The notes beneath the pieces were generated by a model. It had not been told where the DNA came from, did no database searches, and saw only the letters and a program-made list of their open reading frames with translations. Source: Parvibaculum sp. (GTDB lineage Bacteria > Pseudomonadota > Alphaproteobacteria > Parvibaculales > Parvibaculaceae). From it: a stretch of 64,000 bases of DNA. A program made the position numbers and the translations under genes. Below, piece by piece: positions 45,558 to 56,126 of this stretch (position 1 is the stretch's first letter; each line of letters begins with the position of its first letter). Location: NCBI RefSeq assembly GCF_019635935.1, contig NZ_JAHBYN010000001.1:2757532-2821531 (forward strand), written 5' to 3'.

Positions 45558-46587
45558 ACCGCGCTTCTGGTATCCGCCGCGCCGCGGCGCCGCGCCGCTT
45601 CTACCCTCGCGATTGCTGGCGCCGGCTGGTTGGCTTTTCGGCATGGCGGGACGCATCCGCCGCCGCCGCGCGGTGTCCGAGCGCGCCGCCGTGCCGGTCA
45701 TCTGCATCGGCAATCTGACGGCGGGCGGCGCCGGCAAGACGCCCGTGGCGCTGACGATCGCCGAACGTCTGATGGCGGCCGGCGAGGCCGTCCATTTTCT
45801 GACCCGCGGCCATGGCGGGCGCGAGCGGGGCCCGATACGGGTCGATCCCGCGCGTCACAGCGCGGTCGATGTCGGCGACGAGCCGCTGTTGCTCGCCGCC
45901 GCGGCGCCAACCTGGGTGTCGGCGCGGCGGCCCGAAGGCGCGGCGGCGGCGGTGCGCGGCGGCGCGCGGCTCGTCGTCATGGATGACGGATTTCAGAACC
46001 CTTATCTTGCGAAGGATTTTTCGATCCTCGTCGTCGATGCCGCATCGGGCGTCGGCAACGGGCGGCTGATGCCGGCCGGCCCCTTGCGCGAACGCATCGA
46101 CGATGCGCTTGAACGCGCCCATGCGATCGTCCTCAACGGGCGCGGACATGCCGCCGACGGCATTGCGGCAAGGGCCCGCGCACGCGGTCTCCCTGTTTTC
46201 AATGCCATCACGCGGCCGGTGTCTCCACCGGATTTCGCCGGCGTGCCGCTTCTTGCCTTCGCAGGCATCGGGCGGCCGGAAAAATTTTACCGGACGCTTG
46301 CCGATCTGGGCGCCGAGATCGTGGAGACGGTCGATTTCGCCGACCATCACATGTATTCCGAGCGCGATGCGCTTCAGCTTCTGGTCAAGGCGCGCGAGCG
46401 CGGCGCACGCCTCGTCACGACCGAGAAGGATGCGGCGCGCCTGACCCATGCGCCGGTCGGAAGCGCGCGGGCGCGGCTTCGCGAGGCCGCGATGCAGCTT
46501 CCCGTCCGGGCCCTGATCGCCGACATCGACACGCTGATGGCGTTGATTGCCGACGCCGCACGGCGGGCCCGCCGCCGTCAAAGCTGA
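45550..46587 (+). CDS. lpxK: Tetraacyldisaccharide 4'-kinase
   Basis: A 345-aa kinase phosphorylating the 4' position of the lipid A disaccharide. Walker A is GNLTAGGAGKTP near residues 53-64, then FLTRGHGG and DVGDEPLLLA; VVMDDGFQNPYLAKDFSILVVD is the characteristic DDGFQ motif. FADHHMYSERD and TTEKDAARL complete the family pattern. Starts inside the end of waaA. The last residues are Arg-rich. Confidence 0.96.
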   Translation: MREPRFWYPPRRGAAPLLPSRLLAPAGWLFGMAGRIRRRRAVSERAAVPVICIGNLTAGGAGKTPVALTIAERLMAAGEAVHFLTRGHGGRERGPIRVDPARHSAVDVGDEPLLLAAAAPTWVSARRPEGAAAAVRGGARLVVMDDGFQNPYLAKDFSILVVDAASGVGNGRLMPAGPLRERIDDALERAHAIVLNGRGHAADGIAARARARGLPVFNAITRPVSPPDFAGVPLLAFAGIGRPEKFYRTLADLGAEIVETVDFADHHMYSERDALQLLVKARERGARLVTTEKDAARLTHAPVGSARARLREAAMQLPVRALIADIDTLMALIADAARRARRRQS

Positions 46588-46588
46588 T

Positions 46589-47539
46589 ATGATTCGTCGG
46601 AACATGGCAAAAAAGCACACCGTCATCCACCTTCTGGAATATCTGGGGCTGAAGACTGCGCTGGCGGTCTTCGGCGTCATGGGCCTCGATCGCGCTTCGG
46701 CCGCCGCCGGCAGGCTGGCGCGGTTCGTCGGCCCGAAGCTCGGTATTTCCAACCGGGCCCGCGCCAACATTCGCCGCGCCATGCCGGAGCTCTCAACCGA
46801 GGAGGTTGAGCGCATCGTCGTCGGCATGTGGGAAAACCTCGGCCGCACCGTCGGAGAATACGCACATCTGGATAAATTCATGCGTCCCGACGAGCGGCAA
46901 CGTATCGAAATCGTCGATGCGGGCGCGCTGCGTGCAATGGCCGAAGCCGGATGCGGCGGCGTCTTTGTCTCCGGCCATTTCGCCAATTGGGAATTGTTGC
47001 CGGTCGTAATGCATTTCGAGGGTGTCGAAGGCGGAGAGGTCTATCGCCGCGCCAACAACCCTTTCGTCAACGAATGGATGGTGTCGCTTCGCGCGCGGCT
47101 GACGCGCGCGACGCAAATTCCGAAAAGCGGTCCCGGCGCGCGGGTCATCGTTCGCCTGATGCGCGAAGACAAGTTCGTCGCCATGCTGACCGACCAGAAA
47201 TTGAACGATGGCATCGAAGCCAGGATGTTTGGTATCCGCGCCATGACGACCGGTGCGCCTGCGGGCCTTGCGGTGCGCTACAACATTCCGGTGATTCCCG
47301 CCTGCATCGAGCGTCTCGAAGGCGCGCATTTCCGCGTCACGGTCTACAACCCGATCACCGCCCGTCCGGGCGCCGAACCCTTCGAGGACGTATTGCGCAT
47401 CACCCAGGAGATCAACGATTTCCTCGAAGCGCGCATCCGCGCCCGTCCGCATGAATGGTTCTGGCTGCACGACCGCTGGTCGGTCAGACCCTGGCATCTG
47501 CACCGGATTACCGCCGCACAGGTAGACTCGCCCGAATAA
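46589..47539 (+). CDS. LpxL/LpxM-like lipid A late acyltransferase
   Basis: A 316-aa acyl-ACP-dependent acyltransferase with an N-terminal membrane segment, the catalytic H-x4-E site in SGHFANWELLP (about residue 130), VYRRANNPFVNEW, MLTDQKLNDGIEARMFG and a closing HEWFWLHDRW. These fit LpxL/HtrB and relatives. It could add a secondary acyl chain, perhaps the very-long-chain one common in Rhizobiales. It starts 1 bp after the lpxK stop; ATG 46604 is an alternative. Last gene of the envelope cluster. Confidence 0.9.
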   Translation: MIRRNMAKKHTVIHLLEYLGLKTALAVFGVMGLDRASAAAGRLARFVGPKLGISNRARANIRRAMPELSTEEVERIVVGMWENLGRTVGEYAHLDKFMRPDERQRIEIVDAGALRAMAEAGCGGVFVSGHFANWELLPVVMHFEGVEGGEVYRRANNPFVNEWMVSLRARLTRATQIPKSGPGARVIVRLMREDKFVAMLTDQKLNDGIEARMFGIRAMTTGAPAGLAVRYNIPVIPACIERLEGAHFRVTVYNPITARPGAEPFEDVLRITQEINDFLEARIRARPHEWFWLHDRWSVRPWHLHRITAAQVDSPE

Positions 47540-47574
47540 GGGAAATCGGCGCATTGTCCGGAAAGGCGAGCAGG

Positions 47575-48429
47575 CTAGTCGCCGCCTGCCGCGAGAGATG
47601 CCGCATCGAGCATCGGCCCGACCAGAGTTACAGGGTCGATCTGCGCACCGCGCCAGAACATGCCCCAGTGCAGATGCGGACCGGTCGAACGCCCGGTCGA
47701 ACCCACCGCGCCGATGGTCTCGCCCTGTTCGACGTGCTGACCTGTCTCCACATCGACACGGCTCATATGCATCATCACGCTGGTCACCCCATGACCGTGA
47801 TCGAGGAACACGAGCCCGCCTTCGAAATACATGTCGGCCTCGGCCAGCGTCACCACGCCGGCCTGCGGCGCGACGATGGGCGTGCCGGTCGGCGCGGCGA
47901 CATCGACGCCGTAATGCGGTCGGCGCGGCTCGCCATTATAGATGCGCTGCGAACCGAAAACGCCGCTGATCGGCCCTGTCGCCGGCCAGACAAACGGCTG
48001 CGCGAACCAGGTATCGTCGACGCGCACGGCGCGCGCCGCGGTCTTCATCTCGCGTTCCCGTGCAATGCGCGCCAGCGTTTCGGGCGGCGGCGTCACATAT
48101 TTCTGCGGCAGCCCGTCAATGCGCTGGATCGCCCATTCGCGCGGCGCAATCTCGAGCAGGTGCTCGAAGCTCGTGCCGTCCGGATAGGTGATGGCGAGGC
48201 GGGCGGACGGTCCGTGGTCGCGGTCGAAACCGAAGGCAAAGATTCCGTTTTCGGCGACGGGCAGCGCCGCGCCGTCGAGCGTCGCCCGCGCGCCGGGCAC
48301 TGCCATGCCGATGACCAGCGACCCTTGCTCCATCGGGCCTTGTAGTTCCAGATTGGGAATATGCTCGGGCGCGGCAAAAGCCGGCGCGGCAAACAGCAGG
48401 GCGCTCAGAACGACTGCCAGCCGCATCAT
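47575..48429 (-). CDS. M23 family metallopeptidase (LytM domain), secreted
   Basis: A 284-aa protein with signal peptide (MMRLAVVLSALLFAAPAFAA, cleavage after AFA). The C-terminal LytM domain has the zinc ligands in PHYGVDVAAPTGTP and GPHLHWGMF plus MMHMSRVDV. It lies in the periplasm and either cuts peptidoglycan cross-links or, if inactive, activates amidases. The H-x3-D and HxH motifs look intact, so activity is likely. The start overlaps the DUF2093 stop by 4 bp (ATGA). Confidence 0.9.
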   Translation of the reverse strand: MMRLAVVLSALLFAAPAFAAPEHIPNLELQGPMEQGSLVIGMAVPGARATLDGAALPVAENGIFAFGFDRDHGPSARLAITYPDGTSFEHLLEIAPREWAIQRIDGLPQKYVTPPPETLARIAREREMKTAARAVRVDDTWFAQPFVWPATGPISGVFGSQRIYNGEPRRPHYGVDVAAPTGTPIVAPQAGVVTLAEADMYFEGGLVFLDHGHGVTSVMMHMSRVDVETGQHVEQGETIGAVGSTGRSTGPHLHWGMFWRGAQIDPVTLVGPMLDAASLAAGGD

Positions 48430-48644
48430 GGCGCGTTCTGCAACTCGAGATAGCGCTTCAGCGAGATTTCGGCGCTTGCATAGGCTTCCTGCCGGTCGAC
48501 ATTCCAGTAGCGCAATTCGTCGAGCGAAATGCGCGCGCCGGTCACCGCGCAAATGACATGGCTGCCCGGGCGCACGACGTGAAACTCGCCGTCGCCATAG
48601 ACGAGCTCCGCCTCGCCGCCGCCCATTTTTTCCATCCTGTTCAT
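48426..48644 (-). CDS. DUF2093 family protein
   Basis: A 72-aa soluble protein. The pattern YGDGEFHVVRPGSHVICAVTGARISLDELRYWNVDRQEAYAS is that of DUF2093, found in Alphaproteobacteria with unknown function. The ATG at 48644 gives the usual length. It lies between xseA and the M23 peptidase on one strand and is coupled to the latter, a conserved alphaproteobacterial arrangement as far as I recall. Confidence 0.88.
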   Translation of the reverse strand: MNRMEKMGGGEAELVYGDGEFHVVRPGSHVICAVTGARISLDELRYWNVDRQEAYASAEISLKRYLELQNAP

Positions 48645-48675
48645 GGTGCCACCATAACCCAGGCGGCCGCGGCGA

Positions 48676-50109
48676 TCAAAGCAGGCTCCCCTGCGGACTG
48701 TCGGGCTTGCTCTTCGGCGCCGGCCGCGGCTTTTCCGGCGTCCCCGCGACGACCGCGCCAAGCCTGTCCTCGGCGAATTCGATATCGAGCGGCGCACCGG
48801 CCCTCTGGTCCGCGCCGCTGCGGATCGGTTTGCCCGCGCCGTCGCGCACCACCGCATAGCCGCGCTTCAGCACGCCCTGATAGGAATAGCTCTCGAGCAG
48901 CTTCGCCGCGCCGTCGAGCCGCCGCGCATTGTCGGCGACAAGGCGTTTCTCGGCCGCAAGCGCGCGGACGCCCAGTTCGCCGGTCCGCCGTCGCGCCTCG
49001 GCGATGCGCCGTTCGATCGGCGTCACCGACAGCCGCCCCTCGACACGATGCAGCGTTGCGCGTTTGACTTCCGCCGCGCGCGCCAGCGCCCGGCCGAGCC
49101 TTTCCGATGCCGCGTCGAAGCGTTGCCGCGGCAGCGCCACAATGTCGGTCAACCGCGGCAGCCCGCGTGCGAGCCCGCGCAATTCGTTGCGCGCCGTCTC
49201 GATGGTCCGCGCCTCCGCCCGCATCAGCCGCCGCGCGCGATCCTGCACCTCGGCCACGAGATCGGCGCGCACCGGCACCGCCATTTCGGCCGCCGCCGTC
49301 GGCGTCGGCGCGCGGCGGTCGGCCGCGAAGTCGATCAGCGTCGTGTCGGTCTCGTGGCCGACGGCCGAGATCAGCGGGATGGCGCTCGCCGCCGCCGCCC
49401 GCACGACGATTTCCTCGTTGAACGACCACAAATCCTCGATCGAGCCGCCGCCCCGCGCCACGATGATGAGGTCGGGGCGGGGGAGCTTCCCGCCTTTTTC
49501 CATGCGGTTGAAACCCTCAATCGCCGCCGCCACTTCGGCCGCCGACGTCTCGCCCTGCACGCGCACCGGCCAGACCAGCACATGCCGCGGAAAACGGTCG
49601 GCAAGCCGGTGCAGGATGTCGCGAATGACCGCGCCGGTCGGGCTCGTCACCACGCCGACGACATCGGGCAGAAACGGGAGCGCCCGCTTGCGCTCGGGTG
49701 CGAACAGCCCCTCGGCCGCGAGTTTCTTGCGCCGCGCTTCGAGCAGCGCCATCAGCGCGCCGGCGCCGGCGGGCTCCAGATGCTCGATCACGATCTGGTA
49801 TTTCGAACTGCCGGGATAGGTGGTGAGCCTGCCCGTCGCAATCGCCTCCATGCCCTCTTCGGGCTTGAAGCGCAGCTTGGAGAAATTGCCTTTCCAGATC
49901 ACCGCATCGATGCGCGCCTTGTCGTCTTTCAGCCCGAAATAGCAATGGCCGGAGGAATGCGGCCCCCGATAGCCGGTAATTTCGCCGCGCACACGCACAT
50001 GGCCGTAAGTGTCCTCCACGGTCTTTTTCAGCGCGAAGGAAAGCTCGCTGACCGAGAATTCATGGGCATTGCCGGCGGCGGCGGGCGTTGACGTATCGGA
50101 AGCGGCCAT
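48676..50109 (-). CDS. xseA: Exodeoxyribonuclease VII large subunit
   Basis: A 477-aa nuclease subunit. The N-terminal OB-fold has [31 protein letters not shown]; the catalytic part has [39 protein letters not shown] and [29 protein letters not shown] long helical region and a C-terminal [10 protein letters not shown] segment follow. Complete. xseB is not in the window. Divergent from purD. Confidence 0.96.
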   Translation of the reverse strand: MAASDTSTPAAAGNAHEFSVSELSFALKKTVEDTYGHVRVRGEITGYRGPHSSGHCYFGLKDDKARIDAVIWKGNFSKLRFKPEEGMEAIATGRLTTYPGSSKYQIVIEHLEPAGAGALMALLEARRKKLAAEGLFAPERKRALPFLPDVVGVVTSPTGAVIRDILHRLADRFPRHVLVWPVRVQGETSAAEVAAAIEGFNRMEKGGKLPRPDLIIVARGGGSIEDLWSFNEEIVVRAAAASAIPLISAVGHETDTTLIDFAADRRAPTPTAAAEMAVPVRADLVAEVQDRARRLMRAEARTIETARNELRGLARGLPRLTDIVALPRQRFDAASERLGRALARAAEVKRATLHRVEGRLSVTPIERRIAEARRRTGELGVRALAAEKRLVADNARRLDGAAKLLESYSYQGVLKRGYAVVRDGAGKPIRSGADQRAGAPLDIEFAEDRLGAVVAGTPEKPRPAPKSKPDSPQGSLL

Positions 50110-50237
50110 ATCGGGCTTTCGGCGCTCGGCGTTGCGGGGCGCACGGCGGTTTGCCGGCGGGGGACCCCATGTTACAAGGAAACCGCTTTCGCGGGGCCCG
50201 TTTTCTGAAGGTCCCGCTTCCGGGAGTTCAAGGCCCC

Positions 50238-51521
50238 ATGAACATTCTTGTCATCGGCTCAGGCGGCCGCGAGCATGCGCTGTGCTGGAAAATCCGGCAG
50301 AGCCCGCTCTGTGGCACTCTTTATTGTGCGCCGGGCAATGGCGGCATCGCCGCCGTCGCCGAATGCGTGGCGCTCGCACCGATGGATTTCGACGCCGTCG
50401 TCGCCTTCTGCCGCGAAAAGGAGATCGGCTTCGTTGTCGTCGGCCCGGAAGACCCGCTGGTCGGCGGGCTGGTCGACCGTCTCGACGCCGAAGGCATTGC
50501 GAGCTTCGGCCCGTCCGCCGCCGCCGCGCAACTCGAAGGCTCCAAGGGTTTCACGAAAGACCTTTGCACCGAGTGGAACATCCCGACCGCCGCCTATGGC
50601 CGTTTCTCCGATGCGGCGAAGGCGAAGGAATTCATCCGCAAGAAAGGCGCCCCCATCGTCGTCAAGGCCGACGGGCTCGCCGCCGGCAAGGGCGTCATCG
50701 TCGCGCTGACGGCGGCCGAAGCCGAAGCCGCCATCGACGAGATATTCTCCGGCCGTTTCGGCGCCGCCGGCGCCGAGGTCGTGGTCGAGGAATTCCTCGA
50801 AGGCGAGGAGGCGAGCTTCTTTGCCCTTTGCGACGGCAAGACCGCCCTGCCGCTCGCCACCGCGCAGGATCACAAGCGCGCCTTCGACGGCGACCAGGGT
50901 CCCAACACCGGCGGCATGGGCGCCTATTCGCCGGCGCCCGTCATGACGCCCGGTCTCTGCGCCCGTGCGATGCGCGAAATCATCGAGCCGACGGTGAAGG
51001 CGATGGCCGCCCGCGGTACGCCCTTCAAGGGCGTCCTCTATGCGGGCCTGATGCTGACCGCCGAAGGCCCCAAGCTGATCGAATACAATGCCCGCTTCGG
51101 CGATCCCGAATGCCAGGTGCTGATGATGCGCCTCGACAGCGATGTGCTGCCGCTCCTGATGGCGACGCATGACGGCACGCTCGCATCGGCCGCCCTGCGC
51201 TGGAAGGACGAGGTGGCGCTCACCGTCGTGATGGCGGCCAACGGCTATCCGGGCGACTACAAAAAGAACACGGAAATAAAAGGCCTCGCGGCCGCCGGCG
51301 CCATCGACGGCGTCGAAGTCTTTCACGCCGGCACGAAGGCGGAGGGGCCCCGCATCCTCGCCAATGGCGGCCGCGTGCTCAACGTGACGGCGACAGGCGC
51401 CGGCACCGTCGAGGCGCAGGCCCGCGCCTATCGCGCCGTCGCGGCGATCGACTGGCCGGAAGGCTTCTGCCGCCGCGACATCGGCTACCGCGCCATCGAG
51501 CGCGAAAAGCAGAACGCCTGA
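50238..51521 (+). CDS. purD: Phosphoribosylamine--glycine ligase
   Basis: A 427-aa ATP-grasp enzyme for the second step of purine synthesis. [66 protein letters not shown] and [11 protein letters not shown] are diagnostic. The start ATG at 50238 is followed directly by the conserved N-terminus. Glycine from glyA, elsewhere in this window under ZTP control, is a substrate of this enzyme. Complete. Confidence 0.97.
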   Translation: MNILVIGSGGREHALCWKIRQSPLCGTLYCAPGNGGIAAVAECVALAPMDFDAVVAFCREKEIGFVVVGPEDPLVGGLVDRLDAEGIASFGPSAAAAQLEGSKGFTKDLCTEWNIPTAAYGRFSDAAKAKEFIRKKGAPIVVKADGLAAGKGVIVALTAAEAEAAIDEIFSGRFGAAGAEVVVEEFLEGEEASFFALCDGKTALPLATAQDHKRAFDGDQGPNTGGMGAYSPAPVMTPGLCARAMREIIEPTVKAMAARGTPFKGVLYAGLMLTAEGPKLIEYNARFGDPECQVLMMRLDSDVLPLLMATHDGTLASAALRWKDEVALTVVMAANGYPGDYKKNTEIKGLAAAGAIDGVEVFHAGTKAEGPRILANGGRVLNVTATGAGTVEAQARAYRAVAAIDWPEGFCRRDIGYRAIEREKQNA

Positions 51522-51560
51522 GAGCATTCGAACAAGAAAAACGACACCGGGGAGAAAACC

Positions 51561-52652
51561 ATGACCGACGCAGCGCCGAGCCGGCAGGAGCAGTTTTCGG
51601 GCACCAAGGAAGTGGCCGACACGCACAAATTCGACGAGAAGCGCCTTGAGGAATACATGGCAGCCCATGTCGAGGGCTTCAAGGGACCGCTGACCGTCAG
51701 TCAGTTCAAGGGCGGCCAGTCGAACCCAACCTATCAGCTGAAGACGCCGTCGAAAAAATATGTGCTGCGCCGCAAGCCGCCCGGCAAGCTCTTGCCGTCG
51801 GCCCATGCTGTCGACCGCGAATACAAGGTCATCACCGCGCTCCACAGCATCGGCTATCCGGCGCCGCGCACATATTGTCTCTGCGAGGACGACAGCGTCA
51901 TCGGCACCATGTTCTACATTATGGACATGGTTGAGGGCCGCGTGCTCTGGGAGCCGCTGCTGCCGGGCATGGAGCCCGCCACGCGCTGGAAAATCTACGA
52001 AACGCTCAACGACACGCTGGCCCGTCTCCATATGGTCGATTACGAAAAGATCGGCCTCGGCGATTTCGGCAAGCCGGGAAATTATTTCGCCCGCCAGATC
52101 TCGCGCTGGTCGAAGCAATATGTCGCCTCCGTCACCGAATCGATTCCGGAGATGGACCGGCTTATGGAATGGCTGCCGGAAAACGTGCCTCAGGATGATT
52201 CGACTTCCGTCGTGCATGGCGACTACCGCCTCGACAACACGATCCTGCACCCCACCGAGCCGAAAGTCATTGCGGTGCTTGACTGGGAGCTTTCGACGCT
52301 TGGTCATCCGCTCGGCGATTTCACCTACAGCCTGATGCAATGGGTGATGCCGGGGCAGGGCACGGGCGGTGGCACCGGCTCGATCCAGACCGCCGATCTC
52401 AAGGCGCTCGGCATTCCGACGCTCGAACAATACATCCAGATGTACTGTGAACGGACGAATCGTCCGGGCATCGAGAATCTCGATTTTTATTTTTCGTATA
52501 ATTTCTTCCGTCTTGCCGGTATCCTGCAGGGAATCGCGGGGCGGGTGAGGGACGGAACGGCATCAAGCGAACATGCCAAACAGATGGCGCAGAATGTGCG
52601 GCCGCTCGCACAGGAAGCCTGGACCTATGCCCAACGCGCGGGGGCCAAATAA
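51561..52652 (+). CDS. Aminoglycoside phosphotransferase-like (ACAD10 N-terminal type) protein, paralogue 2
   Basis: A 363-aa APH-fold phosphotransferase paralogous to the one at 23589: FKGGQSNPTYQL, VLRRKPPGKLLPSAHAVDREYKV, EDDSVIGTMFYIMD, the catalytic HGDYRLDN and IAVLDWELSTLGHPLGDF. The family is linked to acyl-CoA catabolism. GGGGAG precedes the ATG. It is followed 31 bp later by a GNAT gene on the same strand. Two copies in 30 kb may act on different hydroxyacyl-CoA substrates. Confidence 0.83.
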   Translation: MTDAAPSRQEQFSGTKEVADTHKFDEKRLEEYMAAHVEGFKGPLTVSQFKGGQSNPTYQLKTPSKKYVLRRKPPGKLLPSAHAVDREYKVITALHSIGYPAPRTYCLCEDDSVIGTMFYIMDMVEGRVLWEPLLPGMEPATRWKIYETLNDTLARLHMVDYEKIGLGDFGKPGNYFARQISRWSKQYVASVTESIPEMDRLMEWLPENVPQDDSTSVVHGDYRLDNTILHPTEPKVIAVLDWELSTLGHPLGDFTYSLMQWVMPGQGTGGGTGSIQTADLKALGIPTLEQYIQMYCERTNRPGIENLDFYFSYNFFRLAGILQGIAGRVRDGTASSEHAKQMAQNVRPLAQEAWTYAQRAGAK

Positions 52653-52683
52653 CAAAAACAACAGGTAAAAAGAGAGTAGGCGT

Positions 52684-53130
52684 ATGAGTTCGTCCGACGT
52701 TTCGTCATGGAGCCGCCACGGCTTCGAGATCAACACCGACAAATCGCGTCTCGACCGGGAATCGATCCTGAAGATGCTCGGGGCGACCTATTGGGCGCGC
52801 GACGTTTCGCCGGAAAATCTCTGGACCAGCATTCAGAATTCGCGTGCCTATGGTCTCTATTCGCCGGATGGCGAGCAGGCGGGCTTCGGCCGCATGGTCA
52901 CCGACATGACCCGCTTTGCCTGGATGAGCGACGTCTACATCCTCCCGGTCCATCGCGGCGCCGGCCACGGCAAATGGATCGTCGAGACGATGGTCGGCGA
53001 TCCGGCGCTGGCTTCCGTTCACCGCATCATGCTCTCCACCACCGACGCGCACTCGCTCTACGAGCGCCTCGGCTTCCTGACCATCGGCGACGACGGCGAA
53101 GCCCGCCAGCTGATGCAATTGAAGCGGTAG
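52684..53130 (+). CDS. GNAT family N-acetyltransferase
   Basis: A 148-aa acetyltransferase: the N-terminal part FEINTDKSRLDRESILKML, central FGRMVTDMTRFAWMSDVYILPVHRGAGHGKWIVETM with the acetyl-CoA loop RGAGHG, and LYERLGFLTIG. This matches compact GNATs of unknown specificity. AGAGAG lies before the ATG. It is downstream of the phosphotransferase gene, with a palindromic repeat following the stop. Confidence 0.85.
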   Translation: MSSSDVSSWSRHGFEINTDKSRLDRESILKMLGATYWARDVSPENLWTSIQNSRAYGLYSPDGEQAGFGRMVTDMTRFAWMSDVYILPVHRGAGHGKWIVETMVGDPALASVHRIMLSTTDAHSLYERLGFLTIGDDGEARQLMQLKR

Positions 53131-53155
53131 CGGTCGCGGCGAACCAGCGTCACGT

Positions 53156-53335
53156 TCCTTCCCACCCTCCCCTTGGGGGAGGGTCAAACGGTCGAAGACC
53201 GTTTGGGGCGGGGTCGCCGAGGTTCAGCGTATACAGACAATAGAGATTTATTGAGGCGAGGCCGCGCCCCCGCCCCGAAAAATTCCGCGCTGCGCTTGAA
53301 TTTTGTCGACCCTCCCCCAAGGGGAGGGTGGGAAG
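53156..53335. repeat. Palindromic extragenic element, copy B (~180 bp)
   Basis: The same architecture as 15656-15837. The outer hairpins are CCCTCCCCTTGGGGGAGGG and CCCTCCCCCAAGGGGAGGG. The inner left stem-loop CAAACGGTCGAAGACCGTTTG is followed by GGGGCGGGG. CCCCGCCCCG on the right precedes a stem AAATTCCGCGCTGCGCTTGAATTT. The middle (about 53220-53260) is AT-richer and differs from copy A. It lies between a GNAT gene and the convergent pfk stop; no nuclease gene adjoins it. Confidence 0.75.
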
Positions 53336-53366
53336 TGAGCTGCATCGTCGCGAATCCTCTCTCGCC

Positions 53367-54521
53367 TCAATACAGGAACATCGGCTTGCCCTTCACCTGT
53401 GCGATGCGCGGGCGATAGGCGTTCACATCGTAGAACGCGGCCACGTCGACGCGCTTTTTCCGGGTCACGCAGGTTTCGGCCGGTACCGTCGTGTAGTTGC
53501 CGTCGCGCACCGCGGTCATGAAACCGCTGCGCCCGGCGGCGATTTCCTGCACCGCCAGCGTGCCGAAACCCTTGGCCACCATCTGGTCGAGCGCGTCGGG
53601 CGGCCCGGCCCGCATCAGATAGGCGAGCGACTGCGTGATCGCGCCGACGCCCGTCAGCCGCGTCAGTTCCTCGCCCAGCATGTGGCCCACGCCGCCCAGC
53701 CGCTTGCGGCCGTAATCGTCGGCGGCGCCATAAGTCATCGTCTCGCCGCCTTCCATCCGCGCGCCTTCCGAAACCACCACCATCGCGTAGCGTGCCGGAT
53801 TGTCCATGCGGTCCGCCGCAACCAGCGCAGCCAGCTTCTCCGTGTCGAACGGCACTTCGGCGATCAGCACGCGGTCGGCATCGGCGAGATAACCCGCGAT
53901 CAGCGCCGTCTCGCCCGAATGCCGTCCGAAAAGCTCCACCACGGCAATGCGCTCATGGCTGCCGGTCGATGTCCTGAGCGCGTTGATATGCTCGACCGAG
54001 CGCGACACGGCGGTCGAAAAGCCGATGCAGTAATCGGTGCCGAACACGTCATTGTCCATGGTCTTCGGGATCGAAACGATCTTCATGCCTTCGCTGTGAA
54101 GCTGTGCGGCATAGGCAAGCGTGCCGTCGCCGCCGATCGTGATCATCACATCGATCCCGAGATGTTCGAAGACGCGCAATATATGCGGCGTCGTGTCGAC
54201 GGTTCCCTTGTCGCTGAGCTTGAACCGGCCCTTCAGAAAATCGGGAAGCTTGTCCTCGACCATCCATTGCGGATCGGTGCGCGTCGTGTGAAGTATCGTG
54301 CCGCCCTCGCGATCGATGGTCCGGACCGTCTCGGTGTCGAGACGCATCAGATGTTGCGCGCTCCCCGCCGGGTCGTCGGGATTGTAGTTGAGCGGCCCCG
54401 CCCAGCCGCGGCGAAAGCCCACGACCTCCCAGCCCAGCTCGGCCGCGCGCCGCGTCACCGCCTTGATGCAGGAATTGAGCCCCGGCACATCGCCGCCGCC
54501 CGTCAGAATGCCGATCCGCAT
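53367..54521 (-). CDS. pfkA: 6-phosphofructokinase (ATP or PPi donor uncertain)
   Basis: A 384-aa PFKA-family enzyme phosphorylating fructose 6-phosphate. [16 protein letters not shown] is the phosphate-donor loop, [12 protein letters not shown] (GGDGT at 130-134) and IPKTMDND (152-158) the donor and catalytic sites, and [12 protein letters not shown] the substrate site. GGDG with Gly matches ATP enzymes, while Lys153 in PKT matches PPi-dependent enzymes, so donor use is ambiguous. AAAGGAGAG lies before the ATG. Monocistronic, divergent from gshA. Confidence 0.9.
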   Translation of the reverse strand: MRIGILTGGGDVPGLNSCIKAVTRRAAELGWEVVGFRRGWAGPLNYNPDDPAGSAQHLMRLDTETVRTIDREGGTILHTTRTDPQWMVEDKLPDFLKGRFKLSDKGTVDTTPHILRVFEHLGIDVMITIGGDGTLAYAAQLHSEGMKIVSIPKTMDNDVFGTDYCIGFSTAVSRSVEHINALRTSTGSHERIAVVELFGRHSGETALIAGYLADADRVLIAEVPFDTEKLAALVAADRMDNPARYAMVVVSEGARMEGGETMTYGAADDYGRKRLGGVGHMLGEELTRLTGVGAITQSLAYLMRAGPPDALDQMVAKGFGTLAVQEIAAGRSGFMTAVRDGNYTTVPAETCVTRKKRVDVAAFYDVNAYRPRIAQVKGKPMFLY

Positions 54522-54729
54522 CGCGTCTCTCCTTTGTGGCCGCGCCCGTTACCAGTACATCCCGCAACCCCGATCTGTAAAATGCCGGCTGTATAAAATG
54601 AGTGTAAATCGCGGCGCGAGATTTGCGCTTGTCAGCGGCGAATGGCGCTCCTACATCTGGGCGGCGCCGCAGAGCGCCGTGAGACGGACCCGGCCGCGCC
54701 GAGGTCCGCGGAGGAACAAAGGGGCTCGC

Positions 54730-56094
54730 ATGAGCATACTCGTCGCCGGGCCCGAGCCCATCGCCGACCGTCGCGATCTCGTGGCCGCGCTGGAGCGCGG
54801 CAACAAGCCGAAAGCGGATTGGCGCATCGGCACCGAGCACGAGAAATTTCCCTTCTGCGCGAAAAACCTGACCCCCATCCCCTATGGCGGCGACCACGGC
54901 ATCCGCGCCATGCTGGAGGGACTCACCCGCTTCGGCTGGCAACCGGTGATGGAAGGCGAACACATCATCGGCCTCGAAAGCGAAGGTCACGGCAACATCT
55001 CGCTGGAGCCCGGCGGTCAGTTCGAGCTTTCGGGCGCGGCGCTCGAAACGCTGCACCAGACCTGTTCGGAGCTGCACGACCACCTGGCGCAGGTCAAGGA
55101 AGTCGGCGACGAGCACGGCATCGGCTTTCTGGGGCTCGGCTTCACGCCCAACTGGCGGCGCGACGAAATTCCGGTCATGCCCAAGGGCCGCTACAAGATC
55201 ATGACCGAATACATGAAGAAGGTCGGGACCATGGGTCTCGACATGATGTACCGCTCCTGCACCGTGCAGGTGAACCTCGACTTTTCGTCGGAAGCCGACA
55301 TGGTGAAGAAGCTGCGCGTCGCCATCGCGCTGCAGCCGGTCGCGACCGCGATCTTCGCCAATTCTCCGTTCACGGAAGGAAAGCCCAACGGCTATCTCTC
55401 CTACCGCTCGCATGTCTGGACGGATACGGACAAGGCGCGTTCCGGCATGATCCCCTTCGTGTTCGAACAGGGCTTCGGCTTCGAACGCTATGTCGATTAC
55501 GCGCTCGATGTGCCGATGTATTTCGTCTATCGCGACGGCAAATATATCGACGCGACCGGGCAGAGCTTCCGCGATTTCCTCGAAGGCCGCCTGCCGGCGC
55601 TGCCGGGCGAAGTGCCGACGCGCGGCGACTGGAACAACCACCTGACGACGATCTTCCCCGAGGCGCGCATCAAGAACTACATGGAAATGCGCGGCGCCGA
55701 TGGCGGCCCCTGGGCGCGCATCTGCGGGCTTCCCGCTTTCTGGGTCGGTCTGCTCTATGAGCAGTCCTCGCTCGACGCCGCATGGGATCTCGTCAAGGAC
55801 TGGACCGACGAGGAGCGTCAGAAGCTGCGCGACGACGTGCCGAGGCTGGCGCTGAACACGCCCTTCCGGGGCGGCACGCTGCTCGATGTCGCGCGCCGCG
55901 CCGTCGAGCTCTCCCGCGCCGGCCTCGACGCCCGCGCGCAAGGCGACGGTGTCGGCGCCACCGAGGCGATCCACCTCGCCGCCGTCGAAAAAATCGTCGA
56001 AACCGGCATCACCCCCGCCGAGGAACTGCTCGCCCTCTACCACGGCCGCTGGAACGGCTCGGTCGATCCGGTGTTCAAGGAATTCGCGTTCTAG
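54730..56094 (+). CDS. gshA: Glutamate--cysteine ligase, plant/alphaproteobacterial type
   Basis: A 454-aa enzyme making gamma-glutamylcysteine, first step of glutathione synthesis. [66 protein letters not shown] and MEMRGADGG are characteristic of the class found in plants and Alphaproteobacteria. The ATG at 54730 gives the usual N-terminus. Glutathione could be used by the GST and MAPEG proteins of this window. A weak promoter (TTGTCA, 17 bp, TACATC) is at 54629-54657. Confidence 0.93.
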   Translation: MSILVAGPEPIADRRDLVAALERGNKPKADWRIGTEHEKFPFCAKNLTPIPYGGDHGIRAMLEGLTRFGWQPVMEGEHIIGLESEGHGNISLEPGGQFELSGAALETLHQTCSELHDHLAQVKEVGDEHGIGFLGLGFTPNWRRDEIPVMPKGRYKIMTEYMKKVGTMGLDMMYRSCTVQVNLDFSSEADMVKKLRVAIALQPVATAIFANSPFTEGKPNGYLSYRSHVWTDTDKARSGMIPFVFEQGFGFERYVDYALDVPMYFVYRDGKYIDATGQSFRDFLEGRLPALPGEVPTRGDWNNHLTTIFPEARIKNYMEMRGADGGPWARICGLPAFWVGLLYEQSSLDAAWDLVKDWTDEERQKLRDDVPRLALNTPFRGGTLLDVARRAVELSRAGLDARAQGDGVGATEAIHLAAVEKIVETGITPAEELLALYHGRWNGSVDPVFKEFAF

Positions 56095-56126
56095 GCAGTG
56101 GTCGCGGCAACAACGGAGCGCATTCC

